Assembly: GCA_029262355.1 (NCBI GenBank)
Contig: JAJCZO010000301.1
Coordinates: forward strand, 1 to 34,965
DNA length: 34,965 nucleotides
DNA from: Deltaproteobacteria bacterium
GTDB taxonomy: Bacteria; Desulfobacterota; Binatia; UBA12015
Direction: 5' to 3'
Shown here: positions 1-7,495 of the stretch, one piece after another
How the letters are laid out: the number at the start of each line of letters is the position of its first letter
How positions within the stretch are numbered: the stretch's first letter is position 1
Program-made: the position numbers and the translations under genes
The notes under the pieces: generated by a model
Told to the model about the DNA's origin: nothing
Database searches by the model: none
Seen by the model: the letters and a program-made list of their open reading frames with translations, nothing else

Positions 1-10
1 TGCGACCCAT
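1..10 (-). CDS. Start of next T2SS gene (partial, probably gspD)
   Basis: An ATG on the minus strand at 10-8 is preceded by a purine-rich stretch (GAGAGGAGGC), so a new gene probably starts here and runs out of the window. Only three codons are visible. The preceding genes follow the order gspF-G-H-I-J-K-L-M-C, and the secretin gspD is the one core outer-membrane T2SS component not seen, so gspD is the natural guess. The identity is inference from gene order only. The 63 bases between this start and the end of the gspC-like gene show no hairpin or promoter I can support. Confidence 0.3.
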
Positions 11-73
11 GCCTCCTCTCGCTGGGCGGGTGTAACCGAGTTGACTAGTCGTTGTAAAACGCACCGGTATCCC

Positions 74-826
74 TCAACGGTTCTTTGCGGCCTCGGCTCG
101 TAGCCGCTTGAGGCGTTCTCGAGCCCGTTCGGCACGCCGGCGGGCGTCTTCTCGCCGCCGCTCGGCTTCGGACTTGGCATCTTGGTTGGGCGCAAACGAG
201 CCCGGCTGCTGTCGCGTTGCGGTGGCCGCCTGGCCAGGCTGGGCGGCCTGAACTGCCCCGCCACGCCTCGCTCGTTGTCCGCTCGCGCGTTGCGCACCCG
301 CAGCCTTCGGCGTGGGACGACCACCCGGCCCGTACGACCCCTTTGCCCGCTTGGTCGTATCGATCAGCAGCGAGAGAACGACCTCATCGCCCGTTCCCGT
401 CACGAGCGAAATCGTCTCCGCGGAAATTCGATCGACGGTGTAGCCCGAGATCTCCTCGCCGACGCGCAGGCGAATCTGCTTGTTGCCCTGCGCGCTGTCG
501 GTGAGAACGGCCTCGGGCTCGAGCCCGACGAACAGCACTCCGGAGAGCTTGAGCGTGGGCGGCGGCGGGGGTGTGGCCTCCGGCGTGGGGGTGTCTTCGC
601 TCTCCCCTTCCTTGCGAGAGGCGTCGAATAGGTCCTGTTGAGCGATCTCATTCACCACTTGAGGAACCGCCGGCTTCCGGCCAACCGGGGGCATGCCCTC
701 GACGGGCCTAGCGTCGCCACCTGCATCGACCACCGGAGCCTGGCGTCGCCAGACATCGACCGTCCGCCAACCTGCAAGGGCGATGAGCGCCAGCAGTATG
801 ACGTTCAAAAAGCGGAATCGCTTCAT
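74..826 (-). CDS. gspC: GspC-like T2SS inner-membrane linker protein (HR domain)
   Basis: 250 residues. Short cytoplasmic N-terminus, one membrane segment (about residues 7-22), a Pro/Glu-rich periplasmic linker (about 60-92), then a beta-rich module at about 92-155 (LKLSGVLFVG...AVL...YTVDRISAETISL...VVLSLL). This is the pattern of the GspC homology region, related to PilP, which in known systems connects the inner-membrane platform to the secretin. The C-terminus has no PDZ domain; it is low complexity (155-210) and ends in a charged Arg/Glu/Ala helix (215-250). The ATG overlaps the gspM stop (ATGA), so the two are translationally coupled. It is last of the gspF-C run and directly precedes the presumed gspD. 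The family call rests on the HR-like pattern and position; PilP-like is an equivalent description. Confidence 0.75.
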   Translation of the reverse strand: MKRFRFLNVILLALIALAGWRTVDVWRRQAPVVDAGGDARPVEGMPPVGRKPAVPQVVNEIAQQDLFDASRKEGESEDTPTPEATPPPPPTLKLSGVLFVGLEPEAVLTDSAQGNKQIRLRVGEEISGYTVDRISAETISLVTGTGDEVVLSLLIDTTKRAKGSYGPGGRPTPKAAGAQRASGQRARRGGAVQAAQPGQAATATRQQPGSFAPNQDAKSEAERRREDARRRAERARERLKRLRAEAAKNR

Positions 827-1605
827 TGCGTGTTCACCGTTTGTGCCGTCCCCAGAGGGTCTTCCGGGATCTCCGTCCGGTCCGCAACCGGAACGGGGGC
901 GGGGGGCGGGGGAGCTGCGGCCGGAGCGGCCGAGGCCGGTGACGGCGCCTCTGCGGCCTGGACATCCGCCTTCGCCGGCAGGGCCTCCTCGGGCAGTTCC
1001 GCGCTGCCAGCCACGATCCCGGCGACCTGGAACGTCGCAGAAACCGCCCGGGCCTGCGGGGTCTTGGTACGCCGCCGAATCGCGGCTCCTCGGCGACTGA
1101 GTTCGAGAAACGGAATCTTGACCCGCAGGCTGCCGAACTCGAGTTCGGCGAGCAGCCCGGCCAGATTCCGAATCTCGCCCGACGCGGTGACGCGCAACGA
1201 AACCTGGCGGAAGGGTCCGATCGCTTCGTCCTTCAGCACCTGCGTGGTCTGGATTCGTACGTCGTTCTTGGCTGCGAGGCTCGAGACCCGATCCTGAAGC
1301 TCCGCCGCCGCCAGAGTTGGGGTGTCGCCCGGCACGAGCTCGGAGACCGCCTTGCGGTATCGCTTGCGCAGCTCCTCGAGTCGCGCCGCCGTCTGCGGCG
1401 CCTGCTCGAGCAACTTCTGAGCGCTGGCGAGCCGCTGGGCCGACAGGCGGATGTCGGCCTTCACACCCTCCCGGTAGTCGAAGAACCAGGTCGTGCCGTA
1501 GCGGAGCACTACGATCGCGGCGAGGATTCCGAGCGCGAGATACAGCCGCTGTTGGCGATTCGTCGCCTGCAGGCGCGCGAGAAAGTCGGCGACGAAATCT
1601 CTCAT
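823..1605 (-). CDS. gspM: GspM/PilO-like T2SS assembly-platform protein
   Basis: 260 residues with one N-terminal membrane helix (about 20-42, LYLALGILAAIVVLRYG), a coiled-coil stretch (45-95) and a ferredoxin-like periplasmic domain (about 100-180) in which alternating strands such as QVSLRVTASGEI and the helix LAGLLAELE are visible. This is the GspM/PilO architecture; these proteins dimerise with GspL/PilN beside the secretion ATPase. A Pro/Ala-rich tail of about 60 residues (200-260) is longer than in typical GspM. The ATG overlaps the gspL stop (ATGA), and its stop overlaps the gspC start. Sequence identity is usually low in this family, so the call leans on topology and operon position. 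Confidence 0.8.
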   Translation of the reverse strand: MRDFVADFLARLQATNRQQRLYLALGILAAIVVLRYGTTWFFDYREGVKADIRLSAQRLASAQKLLEQAPQTAARLEELRKRYRKAVSELVPGDTPTLAAAELQDRVSSLAAKNDVRIQTTQVLKDEAIGPFRQVSLRVTASGEIRNLAGLLAELEFGSLRVKIPFLELSRRGAAIRRRTKTPQARAVSATFQVAGIVAGSAELPEEALPAKADVQAAEAPSPASAAPAAAPPPPAPVPVADRTEIPEDPLGTAQTVNTQ

Positions 1606-3029
1606 TGGGCGAGGTCCGTCGTCAGCGAGAAGCGCTCCTGGTTGTTCTGGACCTTCGTGACCGGAGAGGTGAACTGCGCGTTCTTGAAGAGGCGCGACTT
1701 CTCGAGCAGGGGCACCAGGTCCGAGGCCGATGCAGCAAAGCCCTCGAGCTCGACTCGACCATTGCGCATGCGGAACGTCGTCAGGTAGGCGTCGCCCGGC
1801 ACGACCTTCGTGAGCTCCTGCAAGAATAGTGAGTTCCGAACCGAAGCGCCCTTCGTCAGAACTTCCAAATCTTGGCGCAGCCCCTGCGATTCCTCCACGT
1901 TGGCGTGCACACGCCGGATCTGCGGCTCGATGCTCTCGAGCTGACCGTGCAGTTCGGCGAGCACCACACGATCTTTCACCATCGCGCTCGTGACCCAGAC
2001 CAACGTGACGACGACCAGTACCGCCGCGAGGAAGAAGGTCACGACCGGAGCGCCCTCCTCTACGGCCCGGCGCTCTTCGGGCGGCAAGAGGTTGAGGCTC
2101 GTCGCGCCCTCACGAACCGCGCCAAGTCCCGCACCGATCGCGGGAACCAGCGTCGGCGAGGCCGTCTCGAAGAACTCGTCGGGAGCCACCAGCGCGCCCT
2201 TCACGACCGAGAGAAGCTCGCGACCACGAGAGAGAATCTCGGCGGGCAGCACCGGATCGGACTCGCCTGAGCTCGTCGCGATACCGTAGACCCTCGCTTC
2301 TTCTGCGCCGCCGCCCATTGCGGCGACCTCGCGGGCAACGAGCGCCTGCACGGCCGCCTCCGATCCGGTCTCGGTGGGCTGCAAGACATGACTGGCGATG
2401 AACTCGCCGCCGGCCATTTGGTTCAACTCTACCGTGCCCGCGTCGTCGACCAACGCGACGACCGCGTCTTGCGCGTCGCTCGGCGCGAACTGCAGGAAGT
2501 CGTGGAGGGCCAGCGGTGTGGATACGAGGCTTCGGACGCGGGCCCCGCCCTCCTCGAGAGCATCGAGGATCTCCGCCGCCGTTCGCCGGGGCATGCTCAT
2601 CAGCAAGACTTCGATCTTGTCACCCGCCTCGCGCACGATGTGGTCGAAGTAGACCTCGTCGCGCTCGAGCGGCAGCAGACGGTCGATCTCGAACTCGATC
2701 ACCTGAGCCAGATCTCCCTTGACCGCCGCGGGCAGGCTCATCCGTGACACGATCGCCTGGCTCCGCGGAACGGAGACGAACACCCGATCCGTCTCGAGCT
2801 TCGTGTCATCGAGGAAACTGCGAACCGCCGCGGTCAGAGCGGCCCGCCGCCCCGGTCCGTCTTCGATCTCGGGCAAGGGCACGACCCGGTGCTCTTGGAG
2901 AGTGACCGTCGCCAGCCGCTTCACGAGGTGTGCGAACGCCACGTTGCGTCGCCCGATCGAAATCCCCAAGCCGTCGAGGAAGTCGAGGCGCGTCACCCGA
3001 CGAAGCATCCGGTTCGCCGGACTGCTCAC
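1602..3029 (-). CDS. gspL: GspL, T2SS cytoplasmic actin-like/PilM-PilN-type platform protein
   Basis: About 475 residues. The N-terminal ~300 form an actin-like PilM-type cytoplasmic domain (FLDGLGISIGRRNVAFAHL, VFVSVPRSQAIVSRMSLP, ALVDDAGTVEL), followed by a membrane helix (about 328-351, VVTFFLAAVLVVVTLVWVT) and a PilN-type periplasmic ferredoxin-like domain. In known systems GspL recruits the ATPase GspE and pairs with GspM. I chose the GTG at 3029 because it overlaps the gspK stop (GTGA) and AGGAGG lies 4 bases upstream; the ATG at 3008 is possible but too far from that ribosome site. A longer open frame to 3095 would overlap gspK needlessly. The stop overlaps the gspM ATG. Confidence 0.85.
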   Translation of the reverse strand: MSSPANRMLRRVTRLDFLDGLGISIGRRNVAFAHLVKRLATVTLQEHRVVPLPEIEDGPGRRAALTAAVRSFLDDTKLETDRVFVSVPRSQAIVSRMSLPAAVKGDLAQVIEFEIDRLLPLERDEVYFDHIVREAGDKIEVLLMSMPRRTAAEILDALEEGGARVRSLVSTPLALHDFLQFAPSDAQDAVVALVDDAGTVELNQMAGGEFIASHVLQPTETGSEAAVQALVAREVAAMGGGAEEARVYGIATSSGESDPVLPAEILSRGRELLSVVKGALVAPDEFFETASPTLVPAIGAGLGAVREGATSLNLLPPEERRAVEEGAPVVTFFLAAVLVVVTLVWVTSAMVKDRVVLAELHGQLESIEPQIRRVHANVEESQGLRQDLEVLTKGASVRNSLFLQELTKVVPGDAYLTTFRMRNGRVELEGFAASASDLVPLLEKSRLFKNAQFTSPVTKVQNNQERFSLTTDLAQ

Positions 3030-4054
3030 GCGGCCTCCTGGAGGAACTCGTCCTGCCCCTGGCCGATGTCGGCAGCCGGAAGCTGGTCGTACCAACGCAG
3101 AATGTAGACCCCTTCGTTCGACTCACCGAGGTCGATCACCGCGGCGACGTGCGCCGCTACCGCCGAGTTCGGCATCTGCGCCTGCACGTCGACGGAGAGG
3201 ATGTTGGGGGGCTCATCGCTGAGTAGCTCGGCGAGAGCCGGGTCGGGCAGCATCGGCTCCAACAACCCGAACAGCGAGCCCGCACCGGACGCCCGGATCT
3301 CCAGAAGCTGCGCGAGCTGCTCCTCATCGAGGCCGAACAACGCTTGCAGGACGTCGGGCGGGGACGAGCGGACGTTCAATACAGGCCGCGGGTTGAAGAC
3401 CGTGAAGATGTGCTTCAGGCCGATGTCGAAGTCCTCACTCTCTCCGTGGTACAGCTCCCAGGTCACTCCCTTGACGAGCAGGAGCTCCTCGAGCGAGTCC
3501 AGTGGCGCGTTCTTCGCCGCATACGGCCGGGCTCGTTCCAAGTAGTAGTCCGTCTCCGCGCCGTTCACTCGAACCTCGTCGTCCTCATCGCGCCAGTCCA
3601 GAATACCCGCCGTGATCTCGTCAGCCTGGTCGATGTCGAGTCCGAGGTTGGCGAGGATCTGCTGAAGCAGTCCCTGCGTCACCAGATTGATCGGGATCTT
3701 CCCCGACTCGTCCGTGATCCTCACCCACACCGGCGCACCCCACAGCTCCTCACGGTGCCACTGCCCGTCGACCCGGATCAGCGGCTCCTCCTCCTGCTCC
3801 TCCAGCGGGATGTCGATGGAGGCCTCGTCCCGAGCGATCAGCGCACGATAGAACGTGCGATTGGCCGCTGCAGTAGCAAGATAGTAGCTCTGGGTCTCGC
3901 CTGCAAAGTTCATGGTCGCCGTCACGTCCTGACGCATCGCTCCAGAGAATTCCGCACCGACCGCGAACAGGACGATGAAGATCCACAGAACGATCAGAAG
4001 GGCGAAGCCCCGCTGGGTCTCAGGGGCCTGACGGAGGACCTCAAACGGCGCCAT
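3026..4054 (-). CDS. gspK: GspK, minor pseudopilin
   Basis: 342 residues. The N-terminus has a prepilin-type leader ending RG just before FALLIVLWIFIVLF, the usual GspK form, which lacks the Glu at mature position +5 found in other pseudopilins. The long alpha/beta body after the helix (residues 40-330), with NLVTQGLLQQILANLGLD and IDWRDEDDE-like acidic segments, matches the GspK insert that caps the pseudopilus tip with GspI and GspJ. The start is an ATG in TGATG overlap with the gspJ stop, with GGAGG 4 bases upstream; a GTG one codon earlier (4057) is the alternative. Length is normal for the family (about 300-350). Confidence 0.9.
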   Translation of the reverse strand: MAPFEVLRQAPETQRGFALLIVLWIFIVLFAVGAEFSGAMRQDVTATMNFAGETQSYYLATAAANRTFYRALIARDEASIDIPLEEQEEEPLIRVDGQWHREELWGAPVWVRITDESGKIPINLVTQGLLQQILANLGLDIDQADEITAGILDWRDEDDEVRVNGAETDYYLERARPYAAKNAPLDSLEELLLVKGVTWELYHGESEDFDIGLKHIFTVFNPRPVLNVRSSPPDVLQALFGLDEEQLAQLLEIRASGAGSLFGLLEPMLPDPALAELLSDEPPNILSVDVQAQMPNSAVAAHVAAVIDLGESNEGVYILRWYDQLPAADIGQGQDEFLQEAA

Positions 4055-4767
4055 CACTCCTCCAGCGGATCGTTGCCAGGGTCGCCCATCGGCTCGGGGT
4101 CATCCTCGAGCCCGACATCCGAGTCATACGCGCCGAGCGCGTAAACGACGGTCATGACAGGAATCTCCTGTACCCAGTAGGAATCTCCAATCCCCAGCCC
4201 GTCGAGCGTCACGCGAATCGCGGCCGGAGGACTTTGCTCCTCCATCCCGTCCCAGACGTCGAGCCAGTCCGGCTCGGTCCCATCGAGGCGCAGATATTGG
4301 AACCGGACGCCCTTCAGACCGGCCAGCAGGACAGCCTCGGCCGCCTCCTCGGGGACCTCACCGGAAACGGCGCCGGTGGAGAAAATCAGCCGCTCGGCCA
4401 TCGAGAGCTGCCGCCCGTCGGTCGAATACGTGACCCAGCCCAAGCCCTCGCCACCGCCCAGCTGAGGCGCCGCCGTAATGAACGTAAATGTCTGCTCATC
4501 GCCCATGAAGAACGTGTGGACCTCGTCCTCGGTCTCGGCCGGGTAGTCGACCATGGACCGGACCTGGCGGGTGAGAAGGGCCGTTGCCATGCGAAGACGG
4601 GCCGATTGATCGGCGGCCTCCTCCCCACGAGGGACGGTCGTCATCGCCGTCTGGAAGACGCTGTACGTCATTCCCATCATGACGACGAGCAAGCTCATCG
4701 AGATCAGGAGTTCGAGCAAGGTGAAGCCCTCTTCCCCTCCCCGACGAATGTCCCCCCAGGCCCTCAG
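4054..4767 (-). CDS. gspJ: GspJ, minor pseudopilin (probable CTG start)
   Basis: About 237 residues. The class III prepilin signature GFTLLELLISMSLLVVMMG lies at the N-terminus and the GspJ body follows (RMATALLTRQVRSM, LSMAERLIFSTG, IRVTLDGLG). The first TTG (4719) falls inside the signature and would delete the leader glycine, so the true start must lie upstream. The frame is closed by the gspI stop at 4771-4773, leaving only CTG (4765-4767) and ATT (4747-4749). The CTG has GAGGAG 6 bases upstream and gives a 14-residue basic leader (MRAWGDIRRGGEEG); the ATT gives MRRGGEEG. Either is a non-standard start. GspJ joins GspI and GspK in the pseudopilus tip complex. The C-terminus is very acidic. 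Confidence 0.85.
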   Translation of the reverse strand: MRAWGDIRRGGEEGFTLLELLISMSLLVVMMGMTYSVFQTAMTTVPRGEEAADQSARLRMATALLTRQVRSMVDYPAETEDEVHTFFMGDEQTFTFITAAPQLGGGEGLGWVTYSTDGRQLSMAERLIFSTGAVSGEVPEEAAEAVLLAGLKGVRFQYLRLDGTEPDWLDVWDGMEEQSPPAAIRVTLDGLGIGDSYWVQEIPVMTVVYALGAYDSDVGLEDDPEPMGDPGNDPLEE

Positions 4768-4770
4768 ACC

Positions 4771-5166
4771 TCACTCCTCGTAGTTCGGCTCGACCCGCAT
4801 CGTGGCCAGCTCGTAGCTCTTGACGCCTGAAGCCTCGGTCCATTCGACGACCACCGTCACGACCGAGAGGCGCACGTCGGCGCGCGCTTCGGCGTCGAGC
4901 GCTTCCTCGACACCCGCCTCGCGGATGTTGCGCTCCCAGCGATAGCCGTCCCCGATCTCGCCGTGCGACACCGAGTGGGCGAGCTCCGGCGCCCAAAGGG
5001 TGGAGTCCATCAGAGCCTTGGCATGCATCACACCTTCCGTGCGCCTCGCGGCACCGCGGGCGAGCTGAAGAGCCCCGCCAAAAACCTGGAGCGCACTCGC
5101 GACACCGAGGCCCAGGACCGCCATGCCGATGGAGATCTCGATGAGTGTGAAGCCGCGGGACTTCAC
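4771..5166 (-). CDS. gspI: GspI, minor pseudopilin
   Basis: 131 residues, normal GspI size. Begins MKSRG followed by FTLIEISIGMAVLGLGVASALQV: a short basic leader, Gly-Phe prepilin peptidase site and Glu at mature +5. The remainder carries the GspI-type pattern of a second helix with ARRTEGVMHAKALMDSTL and a small beta sheet ending VEWTEASGVKSYELATMRV. The start is a GTG in GTGA overlap with the gspH stop. GspI is the core of the tip complex with GspJ and GspK. Its stop is followed 3 bases later by the probable CTG start of gspJ in the same frame. Confidence 0.9.
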   Translation of the reverse strand: MKSRGFTLIEISIGMAVLGLGVASALQVFGGALQLARGAARRTEGVMHAKALMDSTLWAPELAHSVSHGEIGDGYRWERNIREAGVEEALDAEARADVRLSVVTVVVEWTEASGVKSYELATMRVEPNYEE

Positions 5167-5645
5167 GACGACGACTCGTCGAGGACCTCGACCGAGCCGA
5201 TCAGGGGATCGAGCCGGACGACGTACCCCAGGTTCGCCGGGTTCTCGGCGTCATCGACCAAGACGGCGACGCCGCTGTTGCTCCCGTTTGCGAAAAAGCG
5301 CACCCGCGCAATGCCCGACGCATCCACCATCACGTCGGCAAACTTCGCGAGACGCACGACGTCTCCGAGCGAGATGCTGCGCTCCGTGCCTTCGACGACG
5401 AGCTGGTTCTCGACCGGATCGATCAGCAACGTCCGAACCTTGCCCGACTGGATCGCTTCGCTCTGCATCGTCTTGAACGCTGCGGACAGCGCGCGAACGC
5501 CACTGCGCACCTCGCGCATGCGCATCCCGGAGTTGATCGCCGGAGCAACCAGCGCCGCACCCATCCCGACGATGACGAGGACAATGACGAGCTCGATCAG
5601 CGTGAACCCCCCGGCTCCCAGCCGAGACGTCCCCCCCCGAGCCAC
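5163..5645 (-). CDS. gspH: GspH, minor pseudopilin
   Basis: 160 residues. I place the start at the GTG at 5645, one base after the gspG stop, giving the leader MARGGTSRLGAGG before FTLIELVIVLVIVGMGAALVAP; a longer open frame reaching 5984 only reads through gspG. The body (MREVRSGVRALSAAFKTMQSEAIQSGK, then beta strands such as RTLLIDPVENQLVV and RVRFFANGSNSGVAV) is the classic GspH/FimT fold, which connects the tip complex to the GspG shaft. Glu at mature +5 is present. No strong ribosome site is visible, so it probably depends on coupling to gspG. The stop overlaps the gspI GTG. Confidence 0.9.
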   Translation of the reverse strand: MARGGTSRLGAGGFTLIELVIVLVIVGMGAALVAPAINSGMRMREVRSGVRALSAAFKTMQSEAIQSGKVRTLLIDPVENQLVVEGTERSISLGDVVRLAKFADVMVDASGIARVRFFANGSNSGVAVLVDDAENPANLGYVVRLDPLIGSVEVLDESSS

Positions 5646-5646
5646 G

Positions 5647-6093
5647 TCAGCCCGAGATGACGATGTCGGCGCCGGTCTCTCCACCACCCGAGCGACCATC
5701 GGAGCCCTGGCTCCCGATATCGTACGACGAACCGCCCTCGCCCGGGCTGCGATAGAAGTACGGATTGCCCCACGGGTCCATCGGGAGCTCATCACGCAGG
5801 TACGGCCCGGCCCAACGCGCCGCCGAATTCGGACGCAGCCGAAGCGCATCCAGCCCCTCCTGCGTCGATGGGTACCGCCCCACGTCGAGCTGGAACATGT
5901 CGAGAGCATTTCGCAGGTTCTCGAGCTGGACGCGCGCCGTCTTCGGCTTCGCCTTCTCGCTCTGTCCGATGAAGTTCGGCGCAACCAACGTCGCTAGCAA
6001 CCCGATGATGACGAGCACGACCAACAATTCGATCAGCGTGAAGCCCGACTCGCCGGCGAGCATCGCCCTCTTCCTTTGCACAATCACTTCCAT
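5647..6093 (-). CDS. gspG: GspG, major pseudopilin
   Basis: 148 residues, the main subunit of the T2SS pseudopilus. It shows FTLIELLVVLVIIGLLATLVAPNF after a Gly cleavage site, the conserved LENLRNALDMFQLDVGRYPST, and the calcium-site region DELPMDPWGNPYFYRSPGEGG followed by YDIGSQGSDG, all hallmarks of GspG. From the ATG at 6093 the leader is 17 residues; a GTG at 6087 sits at better spacing from the AAGGAG, and an ATG at 6063 would give a 7-residue leader, so the exact start is open. It lies 23 bases after gspF and 1 base before gspH. Confidence 0.95.
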   Translation of the reverse strand: MEVIVQRKRAMLAGESGFTLIELLVVLVIIGLLATLVAPNFIGQSEKAKPKTARVQLENLRNALDMFQLDVGRYPSTQEGLDALRLRPNSAARWAGPYLRDELPMDPWGNPYFYRSPGEGGSSYDIGSQGSDGRSGGGETGADIVISG

Positions 6094-6116
6094 GAACTCC
6101 TTCGTGTACCTCGCCC

Positions 6117-7343
6117 TCAGAACGGCATGTCGTTGACGCTGGTTATCGCCGAGAACATCGACAGCACGACGAAGGCGACGACGACACCGCCAACGAGCAG
6201 CAGCACCGGCTCCAGCAAGGATGTGAGTGCCTTGACGGTATTGCGTACGTCACGATCAAAGTAGTCGGCGACCTGAACGAGCATGTCGTCGAGCCGCCCC
6301 GTCTCTTCTCCGACGCTGATCATCTGCAGCGCCAGCGGCGGGAATACTCCGCTGTGCGCCAGTGGCCCGGCGACACCGGCGCCGCCACGCACGCCGACCT
6401 TCACTTCGTCGACGGCCTCGGCCAGCACCACGTTGCCCGCCACGTCTCGCACGATGTCGAGGGCTTGCAGCATCGGCACGCCGCTCCGGAGCAGCGTGCC
6501 GAGCGTCCGCGCAAATCGCGCGACCGCGACCTTCTTCGTGAGCTCGCCGAGCAGAACCACTTTCAGACGGAAGCGGTCCCACTGAAGACGACCGGCCGGC
6601 GTGCGAATCCAATGCGTGAAACTCACCACTCCGGCGATCGTCAGGAGCAACCCAATCCACCAATACGAGCGCATGGCGTCGGACATCATCATCAACATGC
6701 GGGCCGAGAACGGCAGAGTCTTTCCGCCCTGGGTGAAGATCGTCTGAAACTTCGGCAGGACGTAGGTCAGGAGCACCGTCACGGAGCCGAACGAGGTCAG
6801 GAGAAGAATGACCGGATAGACCAACGCCGATCGAACCTCGTCCCGGAGCTCCGTCGCGCTCTCCAGATACTCCGTCAGCCGCTGCAAAACCGAGTCGAGA
6901 ACACCGCCGATCTCGCCCGCCTTCACCATGTTGATGTAGAGGGGCTCGAATACCTTCGGGTGCTCCGCGAGCGACTCGGCGAGCGACTTGCCCCGCTGCA
7001 CCGACTGCAGGACCTCGCCCACCACGCGCTTCATCTCGGGGTTCTCGGAGAGCTCGCCCAGGATAGAGAGGCTTCGGTCGAGAGGTAGCCCGGCCGAGAG
7101 CAGCGTGCTGAGCTCGTGGGTCAGAACGAGTAGATCTTTGTTTTTGACCTTTTTCTTGAAGCTGATCTCGGGGAGCGACAAGCTCGCGAGCCCGCTGCGC
7201 TCGGGCGCGGGCTCGGCGACGCGCAGCGGGGTCAGCCCGCGCTCCTGCAGACGAGACACGGCCATCTGGACCTCGGCTGCCTCGATCATCCCCTCGAGAA
7301 CTTTGCCCTCGCCGTCGGCTGCGCGATACTGAAACTGAGCCAT
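6117..7343 (-). CDS. gspF: GspF, T2SS inner-membrane platform protein
   Basis: 408 residues, normal length. An N-terminal soluble part (MAQFQYRAADGEGKVLEGMIEAAEV) is followed by two repeated GspF cytoplasmic helical domains (about 70-190 and 270-395): LTHELSTLLSAGLPLDRSLSIL in the first and ARFARTLGTLLRSGVPMLQALDI in the second. Three membrane helices are at about 172-192, 222-242 and 376-396. GspF sits beneath the pseudopilus and is thought to transmit ATPase motion. It is the first gene of the gspF-C run; the 152 bases upstream to the mutM stop should hold its promoter. Its usual operon partner gspE is not adjacent but lies at 28122-29897. Confidence 0.95.
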   Translation of the reverse strand: MAQFQYRAADGEGKVLEGMIEAAEVQMAVSRLQERGLTPLRVAEPAPERSGLASLSLPEISFKKKVKNKDLLVLTHELSTLLSAGLPLDRSLSILGELSENPEMKRVVGEVLQSVQRGKSLAESLAEHPKVFEPLYINMVKAGEIGGVLDSVLQRLTEYLESATELRDEVRSALVYPVILLLTSFGSVTVLLTYVLPKFQTIFTQGGKTLPFSARMLMMMSDAMRSYWWIGLLLTIAGVVSFTHWIRTPAGRLQWDRFRLKVVLLGELTKKVAVARFARTLGTLLRSGVPMLQALDIVRDVAGNVVLAEAVDEVKVGVRGGAGVAGPLAHSGVFPPLALQMISVGEETGRLDDMLVQVADYFDRDVRNTVKALTSLLEPVLLLVGGVVVAFVVLSMFSAITSVNDMPF

Positions 7344-7495
7344 CTCTGCGTGTGTCCCTACGGCGGCCCTTGGGCGAGCCCCGGCTAGACCCTCATAGAC
7401 GGCATCATCACCGCACTATTCAGCCAAGGCCACTTCCGCGCGGCCCCATCCCCAGAAGACCTACCCGAATCAGCCCGACAGGGACAACCGTCGGC
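7344..7495. other. Intergenic region upstream of gspF
   Basis: This 152-base gap separates the mutM stop from the gspF start and marks the boundary between the glycan operon and the T2SS operon. Just below the mutM stop, on the minus strand, AGCCGAC and GTCGGGCT (plus positions 7472-7479 and 7490-7496) can pair into a 7-bp stem with a bulge, without a following T-run, so at best it is a weak terminator. I could not find a convincing sigma-70 or sigma-54 promoter for gspF by eye. Confidence 0.4.

Noticed and set aside
5646..5984. Extended N-terminus for gspH
   Set aside because: It lies wholly inside gspG in another frame; the GTG at 5645 gives a proper prepilin leader.
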